A DNA stretch of 64,000 nt from Paramyrothecium sp. XJ0827 (taxonomy: Eukaryota; Ascomycota; Sordariomycetes; Hypocreales; Stachybotryaceae). Shown here in pieces: positions 1 through 12,800 of this stretch. The position numbers were made by a program, and so were the translations under genes. Position 1 is the first letter of the stretch. The number at the start of each line of letters is the position of its first letter. The notes under the pieces were generated by a model, which worked only from the letters and a program-made list of their open reading frames with translations, did not search any database and was not told the origin of the DNA. The stretch lies in contig JAJFPB010000001.1 of the NCBI GenBank assembly GCA_020881915.1, positions 3,038,001-3,102,000 on the forward strand, read 5' to 3'.

Positions 1-497
1 TACATCTTTCAGCTTTTCAAGATCTAAATTTTCTTCTAAATGTTTTAAAAATTTTCCTACCTGCGTCGCAAAGACTCCTTTCTATGCCGTCTCCCGCCCT
101 ACGCAGCGACACCTAGCCACCACCGACGGATGCCCTGTGTGACTCTGCAATACTCGAGGGCAGTCACGGCATTTCCTTCAAACTGGAACAAGTATTGCAT
201 CCGATGCCTAGAAATTCACTGGAGATTCTGACTTAGTACTGTACCGTTCCATGATTACTCGCTCACAGCTTGAAGTCTAACCATTCCCCGCTCCTGCTAC
301 ACATGGCAAACAAACATGAGTGCTTTGCACACTGTAATTTCTTGACATACTGGTACATTGTACTCTCTCGCAATATCTTATGGCTTGAGACTCGAAAATC
401 ACTCGTCTATTTTTGACAATTGCTCATTGAGCAGACAAACACTTTGGTATTATTGCGGCTTATAGAACTTTGACTTTATATCACATTGCTTCCACAG
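1..497. other. Left-edge intergenic sequence
   Basis: This is the 3' flank of the CE4 gene. The first 60 bases are markedly AT-rich and the rest has no open frame or motif I recognise. No gene is called. Confidence 0.5.
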
Positions 498-2744
498 TTA
501 TAAGGGCGGTGCACTCGGATCCTCCATACACTGGTCAACTCGCATGATCTGCTTACCGGCAGCCTTTGCTTGCCTGATAAAATCAGAAAGATAGTTGACT
601 GTGGAGTTATACGAAAAATGCATAACAACCAGGTTGCCCCCCTTTGCGACGGCGGAGTTGAAGGCATCGAGTTGTCTTTCTGGCGTGCTTGATTCGGCCC
701 ATAAATAGTCCTCAACATCAACACTCCAGTTGATGATATAAGGCTTCGATGTTGCGATAGCCGCCCAGCGCTGGCGCATCCGCGCGCCTTCAACCCCGTA
801 CGGTGGGCGGAAATAGTTTGATTTCTCGCCGAAGATGTTATTCATCACCCTGTAATCTTCGTTATACTCCCAGTCAATGCTTTTGATATCTGGAAGACCC
901 TCCATCCTCGGGTGTGTGTAGGAATGCAATGCAATCTGATGGCCCTCGCTCCGAAATTGCTTATATATGCTGGCTAAGCCTGTGGAGTTATTCTCAAGCA
1001 CGGCTCCAAGAGCAAAAAATGTCACCTTGATGCCTTCCTCACGAATGATCTGCGCCAATCTGGGGATATATCGCGGGTTCCCATCATCAATGCCAAATGC
1101 AAATGAATTGGGGCGTGTACAGGCAAAAACAAGCGTGCCTGAAGGTAGCTTTTGGGGTATGCTCACTCCCAAGGGAACAGATGGGACAATCTCAATCTTG
1201 GTAAACACTATAGGGTCGGTACTATAGACGCCTCTAATAGCAACGCTACTAACGCGCTGGAGGTTAATGTTGAAGTGTGAGATCGGTATATATATATCGC
1301 TCCCTGTTGTGTACCGGGCGGCCTCGAGGCTATCCCTTGTCTCGGGAAAAGGTGCTATGTTCGCATTGCATTGCGGGTTATGCTGCTGTAATGAGACGGA
1401 GAACTTCGTATGACCTGAGAAGGCGATGTGTAAGTATGAGCCATTATAAATATTCAAGTCTCGACAGCCACCACTGATCTGCGATGTGAATGCAAAATCA
1501 GGTAGAGGCGCAACCAGGGTAACACGGTTGGACCCCCAGGTAAGACTCATAGAGTCGCCGCCATGGTAGAAACCAAGTGAGTTCGTATTTGGGTTACTGA
1601 AGGTGTCGATTACAAACCCTGATACTGAGGCTGATGGTGCTGGGATTGTTCCTGTCGGTCCTGGTGGTGAAGTAGTCGTAGGTAATACCCAAGCACTTGG
1701 AGTACTCCCGCAGTAGAGTGACAATGGCCCCAAAATGAGTGGGTTATTGAGGCCCGAGATAATAATCGATCTCAGATTCGCTAGTCCACTAAACTTCGAC
1801 CAAGGGAAGCTGTATAGTTTCTCGGTTCCATCGAATGTCCACCCCAGTTGGGCTGTTGTCTGGGATATTGATGTTGCTGTGCTATCACATGTTATCCTAG
1901 ATGATAACTCGATTTTGAAGGTTGTTCCAGCCGGTGCCTTTATCCGGAGCGAAATGCCACCATAATTCATCGTGTTGATACATCCTGTTTGGGAAAGAAG
2001 TATGCTGAAGTGGATTTTGGTGTGAGTGTTACACGGTTGTCATTGACAAGAACAGATTGCATCGTATCATCATCACCAGTCGGCAGCAGTAGCGCATTAT
2101 ATCCTAGGAAATCAAGACGTGATTGCGACGCCCAATCGTCCACTAGGAGCGGTGAGCAGGATGGAGAGGTGGCTGATGCAGTGCTCAACGTTGAAACGGA
2201 AGTGACCTGGGTAAGTGTAGTAGCTACGTTGAATAAATTAGTATCAGATGGGGACCGAGCAATCATCAACCGACTCTTGCTTACAGGTAGAGGTTATTGG
2301 CGTTTGACTGCAGATGATCTGGACCTTATCCAACTACCACTGTTGCGTAGACGAAAAGGTCCCGATAATGACTGAGAGAGCCGCATCAAGGTTCGCTCCC
2401 ACAAAGCTACTTAGCGGAATACGGATTGTCTGCCAGTTGCCGGTAAGGTTCGTGACCCGGAACGACGTCTTTGTTTTCGTTGCCGAACAGGTCGAGGCCG
2501 TCGTGAGCTGGGCTGTAAAGGCAGCGCCCAGTACAGGTGCCTTAATGGTCAGTTCTACGTGCGTGTAGGAGTCGGTCTGCAGCGACTGGCAGGGGAACGT
2601 TTCGTAGTAGTAGGCTCCGCTCTTGGGGGTGAAGCTCAGGATGCCGCCCGATGAGGAAATGCTAGCCATACTTCCGTCATCTATTGAAGTAGGTTAACTA
2701 AAGTGCCAAGTGACTTGCTGTCAGATGGTGCCTCGGGGTCTTAC

Positions 2745-3825
2745 CTGACGTCCATGAGCCGAGGTTGTTTCGCTTTGTTGAAAATGAAGTGGAAAAGTCG
2801 TCCACGAGAAGGTCGGAGGTGCATGCTGCGACGGCGGCAGGGGCAAAGCCAGCGGCGAGCACTGCGCTCTCGTAATCGTGAACTTCGCTCCCAGGCGTGA
2901 AACTTGGAATACCGTCGGATGCTGAGGTACTAGCCATGCTGCTGCCCCCTAATAAACTAAGTCAGCTAAAAAGCCAGAATAACAGGCGTCAAACGGCGCA
3001 ATGGAGGTCGTACCTGATGTCCTCGAGCCTCGACTACTTTGGTCCGTTGAGGATGAGTTATAGAAGTTGTCCACTGGGCGGCCGGATGCGTTCGTAGCAA
3101 TAGTCGTGGCGGCACTAGCAGTCCTCCCCGAAGTCCTTGAGCCGCGATTGTCTCGGTTCGTTGAAAATGAGTAGGGAGGGTTGTCCAAAGAGCGGCCGGG
3201 TGCGTCCGTAGCGGCACTTACAGTCCTGCCTGACGTCTTCGAGCTGCGGTCGTTTCGCTTCGTCGAGAATGGATGGGAAGAGTCATCCGCCACATGGTAA
3301 GAGCCGTCTGCTATATATAAAGAGTCGTCTACTCTATAGGAAGAGTTATCTACTCTATAGGAAGAGTTGTCTACTCTATAGGAAGAGTCATCTACTTTAT
3401 AGGAAGAGTCTTCCACTACAAGGGAAGAGTCCTCTTTTAGGACAGAGTATTCTTCTACTATGACATAGGAGTCTTCTGTTAGGGTGGAAGAGTCCTCTAT
3501 TAGGACGGAGGAGTCGTCTTCGAGGAAGTCAGAGTCGTCCAAAGCAGCACTGGCACCCACTTCGCCATTGTAATCGTGAGCTCCGCTCTCAAGGTCGAAG
3601 TTCGAGATAGCAGCGTCTTCTAGTAAAGTACGTCAACCAAGGCGCCCAAATACTAGCCATCAGATGGTACATGTGGACCCTACCCGAATTCCACGAATCG
3701 AGATGATGGCGATGTTCGGAAAATGAATGGGATCCATCCGCCGCACCGCCGCAGCCACAATGGGCAGCGACGGTTACTGCGTTGTAGGTCACGGCCAATA
3801 GGCCCAACGCCTTGAAGTGCAGCAT
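2745..3825 (-). repeat. Repeated exon-intron-exon module inside the CE4 gene
   Basis: A motif of the form F-S-T-x-R-N-x-x-G-S-x-T-S-G recurs five times on the minus strand: at the end of exon 1 (HSFSEHRHHLDSWNS), three times in exon 2 (FSTKRNDRSSKTSG, FSTNRDNRGSRTSG, SSTDQSSRGSRTSG) and at the end of exon 3 (FSTKRNNLGSWTSG). The first, fourth and fifth copies end at a phase-1 GT donor at the same codon. Each of these introns is followed by an exon start of related design: SEDAAIS, SGGSSMASTSASDG and SDDGSMASISSSGG. In the second and third copies the donor position reads GC or GG, so the intron seems lost and the following sequence is read as coding. The last copy leads into a complete, conserved module, so the upstream ones are likely partial tandem duplications. 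Confidence 0.7.
3267..3539 (-). repeat. 21-bp coding minisatellite (13 acidic heptads)
   Basis: Exactly 273 bp encode thirteen consecutive seven-residue units of the form [DE][DEN]S-S-x-x-V on the minus strand; examples are DDSSVLI, EDSSLVV, EDSSYKV and DDSSYRV. At DNA level the unit resembles gtctactctataggaagag. The core units around 3320-3400 are nearly identical and the flanks are more diverged. The last heptad (DDSSHPF) runs straight into the FSTKRN module. The array therefore looks like an expansion of the module's own opening heptad rather than an unrelated insertion. Confidence 0.8.
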
Positions 3826-6800
3826 TTCTTTCAATGCTCTACTCCGAGCATCTAACCTGATATAGGAAAATTAGGGGTCTTGAGCAATCAATGTCCAGTA
3901 GATAGAAATGGATGCAAAGCGCAGCGATGGGCTGATTAGCTCCATCATATATAGAAATGTGAGCACAACAGACATGTCGAACAGGATTGTACCGGGCTCC
4001 TGGTGTTTTTCTTCCAGAGCACCTTAAATGGAATACATGCCATCTAACAGCTATAAAAATAAAGTGTTGCTGAGCAGCGGAAATTGAGCCGTGGGCCAAA
4101 GGAGGGTTGGCTTATGTCAAACCTGGTGTCTCAGTGTGACTGGAATGGGTGGGGAAAATAGATGGTGAGGACTTCACTATTTAACAGCCGTTGCTGTGGT
4201 GTTCAGGCATGGAGGGATAATACACGATGGCCATTTAAGATACTATGCACGATGTTTACGAATATCAGTTTGACGTTGAGCCAGTCAGTCAGTGGGTGCA
4301 TATCCCGGCTGGAAGGGACACTAATATATCTACATTCGTGAGATGCACGTTCATTAAAGAGCGAGCCATCGAAGAGCAACTCGTTTTTCGCACATCACTT
4401 GCACCATCTCTACAGTGCGACCTATCTCTTCCCTGCTAATGTGGTCAAGTATTGTATAAGTGCGACTGCTTCTTCCTTTTGTTTAGTCTTGCTCCCCTCG
4501 TCTCGCCTCCTTCTCCGGCTCTCTTGATTTCGTTATCATCCACGAAAAGTAATACATGAGCAGCAGCACGAAATTATCACGGTCCATGGTCACAATAGTC
4601 TAGTAGATGTCACTCGAAGGGTACAATCTTTTGCGAGACTTCCTTCCACTAGAGGGCGACGAGGACATGCTCACCGGTCAAAACGGTGAGAGTTGCAGGC
4701 CCCTGTGGCAAGAACAATGCCATGGAAGGTTCTCAAGGAAACCTGGCAACGCATGGGCAATATAATGGAGTTGTTTCAGGATATAGATCAGAGAGAAACG
4801 GAGACACAAAGCCCGTGTACATTCTGCTGACTTCAGTGCACCGTCTAAAATAGGGGAGATTTCAGAGTACGTGATCAGCCTTTGAAGATGAAAATGATGT
4901 TGGATCACCATGATCCTTAAAATCGTGGGCGGTGTGTTGGTGCCGTCGGTGGTGGGCGTCAGACACCCGATCACTTGGGAACTGCTCTCCTTGAGACACG
5001 AAAGTGATGTTACAATGCAAATAGTAAAAATGGGAATGCACATAGGAGTATATCCCGAAGTACGAGCCTATCAGCGCCTGTCCATGGCCCTTGGGAGGCC
5101 GTGGCTCTGTTCCGTCGAGGCAATGCTAAGACGCAATGGTGACCACAAACATGCAGCTCTCGGCTTCCGCAAGCTGTTCACAGAATTCGGCGGTTGATCA
5201 ACACACAGCCTCAAGATGTGTCCAATTTTATAGTTAGTGCCAGTCTCCACGTGTAGTTGTAGTGCTGTTGCAGCCACGTGTCGGCTCGAAGCACAAGCGC
5301 AAAACAATAGAGTCGACCAGGATTGCACCCCGAAGACATTTCACTCTGCTCCCTCGCAAACCGGCCGGCCTAGCGTACGTTTCGAAGTACAGAAATGGTT
5401 CCCGTTTTGCCTGTTACTGTGGAACCTCCAACACTTTGTGTCTGGCTACTACTTTGAGCGGTTGTCACTTGCACTCCGCTTCATCAAGGACGCAATCGCT
5501 CGGTGACTAAATTTCGCTCTGGGAAATGTATGGATAACAGATATCTGCGAAACGTCATCGGTCATGTTACTACTCATAGGCCGCCCTGTGCTCCAACGAC
5601 GTCAGCAAGGCATACCACTCTGCTCGGCATCCGCCCGCCGCACACATCCCGGAAGATGCCCCGACAACGCGACGCTATATAGAACACGACCCGCATCTTT
5701 ACTTGTTTTTCTCCCTCGATAAAGCCTCAAAAGTGTTAGAGTGCGAAGGCTAGCCTCGACTTCCACTACGCTGGAGCACCGGCATGCCGTTCATACCGAA
5801 ATGGATAGTAGGCCAGAGATAAGAGCATGCTTGGCTGTCCGCGCCATTACTCTGCAGGACGTGTAAGTCAGGTTCAGGTTCACCATTCGCCATCCCTGTA
5901 CTTCATTAGTGTTGCTATCGATGGTTGAAGGATTGGTTTAGACGCAGACAAACAAGATGTCAGCACATTTGCGACCTGCATTGCAGCGGGGCTGCATCGC
6001 CGGGGTATTCATTTTTTTCTTCTTCTTTCCTTTCCCTTTCTTCCACTTGCAGCCCATCGACACCCTTGGCATGGAGTCGCGTGCGCTCTCAAGGGAACGA
6101 CTAGTCCCAGACTGGACTTGTGGCTGCTGCAAGATGGGATATTCACCCATGAGTTGCCAGCCTCGCAGTCCCATATCATATTATTGCTCCTCAAAGGTTA
6201 CGCCCGCTAATGCATTTGAAGTGGCGTCGCTTTGCCTTTAGTGGTGAAGGAGTCCCGATTGTGAGGTTTCTTTGGATTTCTGTCAGCATGGTTCGCATTG
6301 CGAGCACGAGCCAGGCCCATCGTATCTTGTTGGTGAGCATGACGCATGGAGCCCTTGCCGATCCAGCCATGCGGTGACATTGTCTGCATGCCATCAAGCC
6401 GTCCCCGTCAACCACAGGCTCAGCACATGATCATAAGTGTGATCGCAGGGTCTCGAACGTTGAGGGCGGTGAGATCGGAAAAGACGGATGGGTGGGTATC
6501 AATTACGAATATCATATGTCCTTGGGGATCACGGTGATAGGATTCGCTCAATAGCATCACCCTGCAGCGGATGGCGACATGGAATGGGCAAGAGGGGCGA
6601 GGACCATGTAGGATGCTACAGCCTGTGGGCGAAACTGTTCCGAGAATAACTCGGCAGAACCATTGTGCTCGTGATTGATGTTGGATCGATGCCGATGCCG
6701 ATGCCAGCGTCGGAACGAGGGGTCCAGCCGCCTGCTCACGTAGCCATCTTTTTCAGGTGGGGAATATTTGCTTTGAGTCACTTGCCGAAGCAACAACTAG

Positions 6801-9800
6801 CGAAGACTATGGGACCTTTGGTGATCTACTTCAGAGTTTCTCGCTGTCAGGTCCTTGGCACTACGAACCCTCTGGAGCAGGGGCAGGGACAAAAGAGCAA
6901 ATGACACGCTTTAGTCCTTACGCAAGCTGCTAGACACGTTGACAGAGGGGGTCCCACTGGCGGCGCAAGGCCCATGCCTGCTCGGTAACCACGACGATCT
7001 TTTGTGACAGAGCCTCTAATAACGACAGTTCATAGCAAGCGGCGGGCTCTGAAAGAACTACCATCTGAGGGATGGATGCGTGGCAGTGGGGGTGTCATCA
7101 CATCATTCTATCGCAACTAGGCAGAAGCAATACTTGGAAGGGCACATGAACGGACGAAAACTAGAAGATGAAAAAGGTGTACCGTAGAGGGGAAAGAAAA
7201 GAAAGAAGAAAAAAAGAGCGGGTAATATTTGATTCACATGGGAGGCGAGCACAGTGATCGGGTCCCCTATCGCACGAGTTTGGAGGAAACAGGAACATCA
7301 AGTGGAGTGGTTTGGCCGTGTCGCCAGACCCCGGCATGGCAGGCATCGCGAGGCGCAAAACAAGGTCAAAAAGTTGGTGGGCTTCATGCGATCCGATGCC
7401 TTCGTTTGCTCGAAGCTGAGATCGAGGACAGAGTTCGGGAATAACAACCAGCATCCCTGACACTTGCGCCTCTGCTCCATCTCAACGCTGTCCACATCCA
7501 CACAAAACCGGAGGGGTGAGGCTGACACATGGCAATCCCCACAAAACAGGTGATGATTGTGTGATGTTCTGGGCGCCGCTGTCGAGTCAGTATCTTGCTT
7601 TGCTGTGAAGCATAATCCTCTTTGGCTTTTCAGGGGAAGGGGAAGGGTGGAAAGGGCACAGCAGGCAGGAAGACCAGAGGTGCCATTTATTATTATTACT
7701 GGTCTGGCCCAAGCGCTTCCAATTTCCAGTGCTGACTGGTTCGTGCAATTACAATTTCAGTTCAGTCCCCTGAGCGTTCCCGCCGGGGGGTGTATGATCG
7801 TCAAGACGTAGGCACTGCTCGCAGGCGGCGAAGGGATTGGATTGCATGCGCGCATGCATGCATGAGTGAGGATGGGGGAGAGACAACATCTTAGGTTGGA
7901 CAAAGAAAGGGGCCACAGCGAACCGTTGGACATTGCGGGAATGAGAAGGTGATCGCCGAGTGGGAGTGCCGCTCTCTGTCTCCGGCTCCGGTGTTGGCAG
8001 CCCATCCTCAAAAGATTATGGTGATCCGAACAAACCCTGTCCGCTCTGTGGGGTCCCAATGTTGGAAGAATCGAATAAAAGAGGGACAACAATTTCTGTC
8101 CTGCCGGCACAAGCCCGGTTGTTGGAGTTTTGGATATGAAGTCGAGGGCGCCGGAGTCTAATAAGGCAGGCAGACAGACCAAAACATGCGGCCGCTAGCT
8201 TGATGGACTAATAACCGATGATGCCAGCCTTGGGGCTCAGCTGCGCTGCGACGAGGCAGCAGGAGAAATTGAAGAGGTCTGTGGGTGGTTCTTGGCACGG
8301 GTCTCTGACTGAGGTGTTCGGGGCCAATTTACGGAGACGGCGTCAACCTGTAACCGGACGCACCCTGGGGCGGCAGGCTGCTGGTAGCGCACCGGCCACT
8401 GGGTTCTCGTTCGCCGCCACCGTTATCTAGCCCAGACAGTGGAAATTGGAAGCCCCCATGGTTAGCGTGCGCGCCTCGACTTCTCGGGTGAGGAAGAGCG
8501 GTAACGGTGGATGGGAGGCCATGCCATGCAACGGACAGGGCGTGCGGGAAAGCAAAGACAAGGTAGATCACGAGGCCTGCAGATCAAACTTAACGAGATA
8601 GACAGAGCGGAACTGCGAAGAGGTGGGGAGCAGGTAAAAGATCCGGAGGTTTTCCGGTCGTGGTCCAGAGCAGTAGCCTTGGTCTGGCATGTGTAAGGCA
8701 AGGTATGGATGGATGTTTTGGTATTCGTCCAGGCATGCCAAGTTGTGGTCATGGGGAGGCGGACGGGGGGGGGCGCAAAGCATAACATTCTTCTCGGTCT
8801 CGTTTGCCTCGTCAGACACTCCGCACACAAAGTCATGCCATTGTCTCATTGCCGGAAGCCACGGCTGCTCGCCTATGCGGTTCGCATCTCGATATCGCCC
8901 GGGCCTTGTTGCGATGAACCACCACACCACACACGGAGCGGGCAATGACGATGGGTTGTGCGTGTGGTCCTTCATGCGTGGCCGGGAACGAGTCACATGG
9001 ACGAAATGCGCCAGCCATAGCGTGTATGGGGTAGCAAATGATGGTGTGTTGACTCTGCCAGTCTGTGTGGCAGCCCGTAGTGGATGGCCGCCTCCGATTT
9101 GGCGCCGGGTGGACTGGCGGTGTTGCCCATCCACGCCTCTTCTGGAGAGCATGTGCCTGGTCGTGTGTGCGTGCTGCACAGATACTCCTAGCAGCACACC
9201 CACCGTATTTTAAAAGGAATAAAAGAGTGATATCGCCGTTTGGGTCGCTGAATAGACTAGCTATAACCCTAACCAGTGATCAAAACGCTGATATTAGTAT
9301 TTTGTCCCTGACGAGACACCTGGGGGGGCTCGTAGGAGTAGATAGATACCTACCTTACCTTAGTACCTTGTGCATGTGCATGTGCATGTGGGAAAAGGGG
9401 ACGACGGTTGGATGGGGGGGAAGCATGCCGTAACAAGCACGCTGACATCACGCCATCCACATGCCTATACCTTATTAAACGGTGAGGTTGCAATGAAGCC
9501 GTTGCAACAGGAAAGGACATGCAAGTGCCGAATGCCGGTACCTCTGGGCTACAACTAATGTGAGGTACAGGTACGTTGGACCTCCAGAGGCGCAATTCAC
9601 AACCGTGACAGATCAAGTACATCCAAGCGCTTTGACTGATCAGCTGCCTTGCCTTGCTGCACCTCGTAACCACGGGGGGTTATTCTGCCTTGTCTGCCCA
9701 AGGGAGCATCTGTCTCTGTTATTCCGGGTCGCTTCTTTCTTTTTCTTCTTCTAGTTTTTCCTTCCCGTGTTCCTTTTTTTCCTTTTTTCCTGCCGAGCGA

Positions 9801-12800
9801 ACCGCTTACCCGTCCCGTGTCTAATGCAAGGCATGCCATGTGAATACCGCAAGAAGCACAACCTCAAGACGGTGACCCAAGGGGGCTGGCAGATGCGGTA
9901 GCCAGAAACTTTATCTTCCTACCCTAGGTATGAAACCAACAACTTGAGAGCTGAAATAATTGCAAGCAATTACGTGCCCTTTATTTTTCATAGCACATAT
10001 TGCTGCAGCGCGAAAAGAACTCCAACGCCTTCTCTTGATTGATTGATGACTTGTTCTCGAGGTAGTCCCTGTATCTGATCATGACTTGTCTGGTAATGTA
10101 CTTTGTTCTATGATGGCTCTTTCACGGTGGTGGTGGGCACGGTAACGGCACAGTAAGGCGACAGAAGAAAAAAAGATCACAAAAATGACCAGGGACGTGA
10201 GACGATCCTTGGCTGGTTCCACATGCGACACGCACGACCCATATGTTTACGTTAGAAGGCTGCTCGATAGTGTCCCTGAAGCGCCATTCTTAACCCGCAC
10301 GATTACGGTAAGTTCGCGTGCGGCAAGATCATAAATAAAGTGTTCCGCGGCTCACCAGACGCAAAAATTTGATATCCGCATAAGTCGCAGTACTGAGTCA
10401 GCACTGTCAGTGCTTGCGGCTCATTACATTGCGGCATGTGCATAAATGCATGCGCCAATGCTTCCGTCATCGAGGCGCCCTAGGCCATATATCCCCATGG
10501 TCATTGCGGTGCTGACGTGTTGTTGTTTGATGGCCATTGGGTGTCAGAGTGTAAGTCACAATTCCAGCTGTGGCATGAGCGGATGTAGTTGGGATCTTGA
10601 AGGCCATGCTGGCTCCGCAATGAATATGGCAGATGTTCAAGATCGGCAGTCGAATAAGGGGGGATGATTATTCAAACGACAAGAGGATAAGTAGGGTTAT
10701 GCTTGAAGGACTCGGGTTTCAGTCGAGCTGTTATCCACGAAGATACGCATACTGGATTCCAGCAACATATAATCCTTGGAGCTCTAACTGTTCATTATCT
10801 TCGTTTCTCCTAGTGGGGAGATTCAGGGACCAGACCGTTTGGGCCCTCGTTTCACCCCGGGCCTCGCTCTCATCATCTCAGGACCATCTTCAGGGTCAAA
10901 ATGCGAAAAGAGGACGTCCACTCATTGGCCTGCCAAGGTCTCATTCGGCCTGCATGGGTGCAATCAGTCATGAGGTCGAGGATTATTTTAGCAGGGCGAT
11001 CCACACTAGTGAAGGCGCCGGCGCCGTGTGCTTGAATGTGAAATTTCGATTCCTGCATTTGATTGCCGTTCCCACGGCGCTAGCTTGGGAGGGACTACCG
11101 CCTTGTCAAGGGCCAAGGCACAGGGGTGGGACATCATCTCATGTTGACAAGGGGGAGGGGCGTGAGGATCGAGAATTGAACCACACATCATCGCTCCTTG
11201 ACCAGCATGTCTGTCCCGGCCCTCGTTGGAAACGAATTCTGCGTGTCGTGGGTGGTAGGGAGCAAAGAGTTGGGATTAAGTTTGTGCCCTGGCCCGGAGA
11301 TGGGAAGCGAGTTCGAAATAGATTGCGAGATGTTCGAAACGAAAAACCCGTGAGTCGTGATTGGAACCATGGCTATGATTTCCAAAGAACCGACTCGGGG
11401 GCTGATTACGTACATCAAGTACGTGAAGGCAGAGCGGCTGGAGACATCATGCTTGACTTGGCAGTTCAAGTCTTGATGCTAGGACGAGGGAGGACCTTGA
11501 TTTCGATGCCTTTGGGCTGGAGCACAGCAACAGATGTGCCCGTAAACTGGGATCGAGATAATGCATCGAGGCCCTAGATCCAGGGCACGGGATCTGAGAG
11601 CTGCGATACCACCAGCACCGTAATGCAATCCGTACGATCAGCACCCAACTAATTAAATCGGTTTACGGTGCCACCCAAGCCGTCGCTCGCTGCCTGACCC
11701 GTCGGATGTGCGGTGGCCTCGGTTTTGCTACTTGTCCCATTCTCGCAGCAGTGCCGGATTAATGATGTTGATGATGATTAGAAGGTCGCAGTTGGGTAAC
11801 TTGCGAGACCAGCCGACCGGGAAGCTTCGCAACCATTGCCGGAACAGCGTAGGGTTTGAACCCTTCATCTGGGTTCATCGTCATTTCAGGGGCAGATGTG
11901 GAAGGGCCTCTGACACATGGCATGGGCAGGTACGGCGGCAGATATACGAAGCAATTCACGGGGCGCGCAGGTACCGGCTCAAGTACTGCACAGGTACTCT
12001 GTAGACCAGCGGAACGATGTGCATGAGCGAGTCTGCGGCTTGCAGTACCGGCTACCTTGCCTTAGTATCCGAAGCCCATGCCCGCTAGGGCCTAGAGGTG
12101 CTGTAACAGGCAACGCTGGCGGGCTCCACCCAACGGGGTCTGCAATTTCGGCCCACTCGCTTAATGCAGCACGGGCCAGCCTTATTACCCACCAAGAAAC
12201 AGCCCTGGCATTGATTGACTGACGGGCGGTACTGCACCGTACTAGTAGTAGTACGTGAGGATATCAAACTCCCAGCTTACTGAAAACAACACCGTACCTG
12301 ATATAGTTAAAAGATGGTGTCTCGACAACAGAGGAAGGCATGTTATCGCTACCTTAATCCAGGTCAAGGCAGCAGACCTAGGCAAAGGTACAGTGCGCTG
12401 GCATGGGCCTCAGGCCACAACGTCGGGATCTCCTGTCGCAGGTTTCATCAACCGTCGTACATTGAGTCCAACAAAATAATCAACCACCCACTATTAAGAC
12501 CCGCTGCAGGGATGGCACGTACATTGCCTGCACGGCGCCAAACGACGAGAATCTATGTCTAGTTTTATTTTCTTCCCTCTCCCCCCCCCCGTGCTCTGGG
12601 AGGGGGGGGAGTAGAGAAGGGTGTGAAGAAACGATGCAATACAGAACAGCCATGGCGGAAGGGGTAGGCCAAGATAATGTATCGACCAAGGTACCTAAGG
12701 TACAGTGCCTTAGCGCAAGGTTAGGTTGTCAAGGGACCAGCTGGTTGAGCCAGAAACCAGAAACCAATGATCGCCCTGACCAACCAGGTGCTCTGGATGT

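Larger units (their letters stand above)
498..3825 (-). pseudogene. CE4 polysaccharide (chitin) deacetylase with N-terminal galactose-binding-like modules, apparently disrupted
   Basis: Family role: NodB/CE4 enzymes remove N-acetyl groups from chitin or related glycans, and this one would be secreted. The ATG at 3825 opens a signal peptide (MLHFKALGLLAVTYNAVTVAA). My exons on the minus strand are 3825-3684, 3619-3014, 2948-2745, 2680-2285 and 2223-498; every intron is phase 1 with GT/AG ends. Three beta-sandwich-like modules with V/IDDF-type starts precede a C-terminal NodB domain. NodB motifs seen: FGIDDG, HSYTHP, RPPYG, NWSVDVEDYLW and VVMHFSYN. Two lesions break the frame. A TAG lies at 2336-2334 inside a module, between QQW and LDKVQIICS. 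An apparent 1-nt deletion in the T-run near 1994-1997 shifts SAYFF out of frame with GCINTMNYGG. The 490-codon tail (1970-498) is intact and could still be expressed from a later start. Either sequencing errors or true decay would explain the lesions. Confidence 0.7.

Noticed and set aside
8568..9203. 211-codon minus-strand frame, with an overlapping 174-codon plus-strand frame
   Set aside because: Both strands are open in GC-rich DNA and neither product resembles a protein family.
9260..9275. Telomere-like ataaccctaacc
   Set aside because: Only about one and a half CCCTAA units, so not a telomeric array.
10446..10667. 73-codon frame with a hydrophobic cysteine-containing stretch and a GTAAGT inside
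   Set aside because: The hydrophobic segment is preceded by several arginines and prolines and no second exon could be joined; too weak for a secreted-protein call.
10633..11577. 314-codon plus-strand frame
   Set aside because: It has no recognisable domain, unbiased codon use and no splice partners; probably chance.
11848..11870. Palindromic gggtttgaaccc resembling a tRNA B box
   Set aside because: No cloverleaf can be built around it on either strand.
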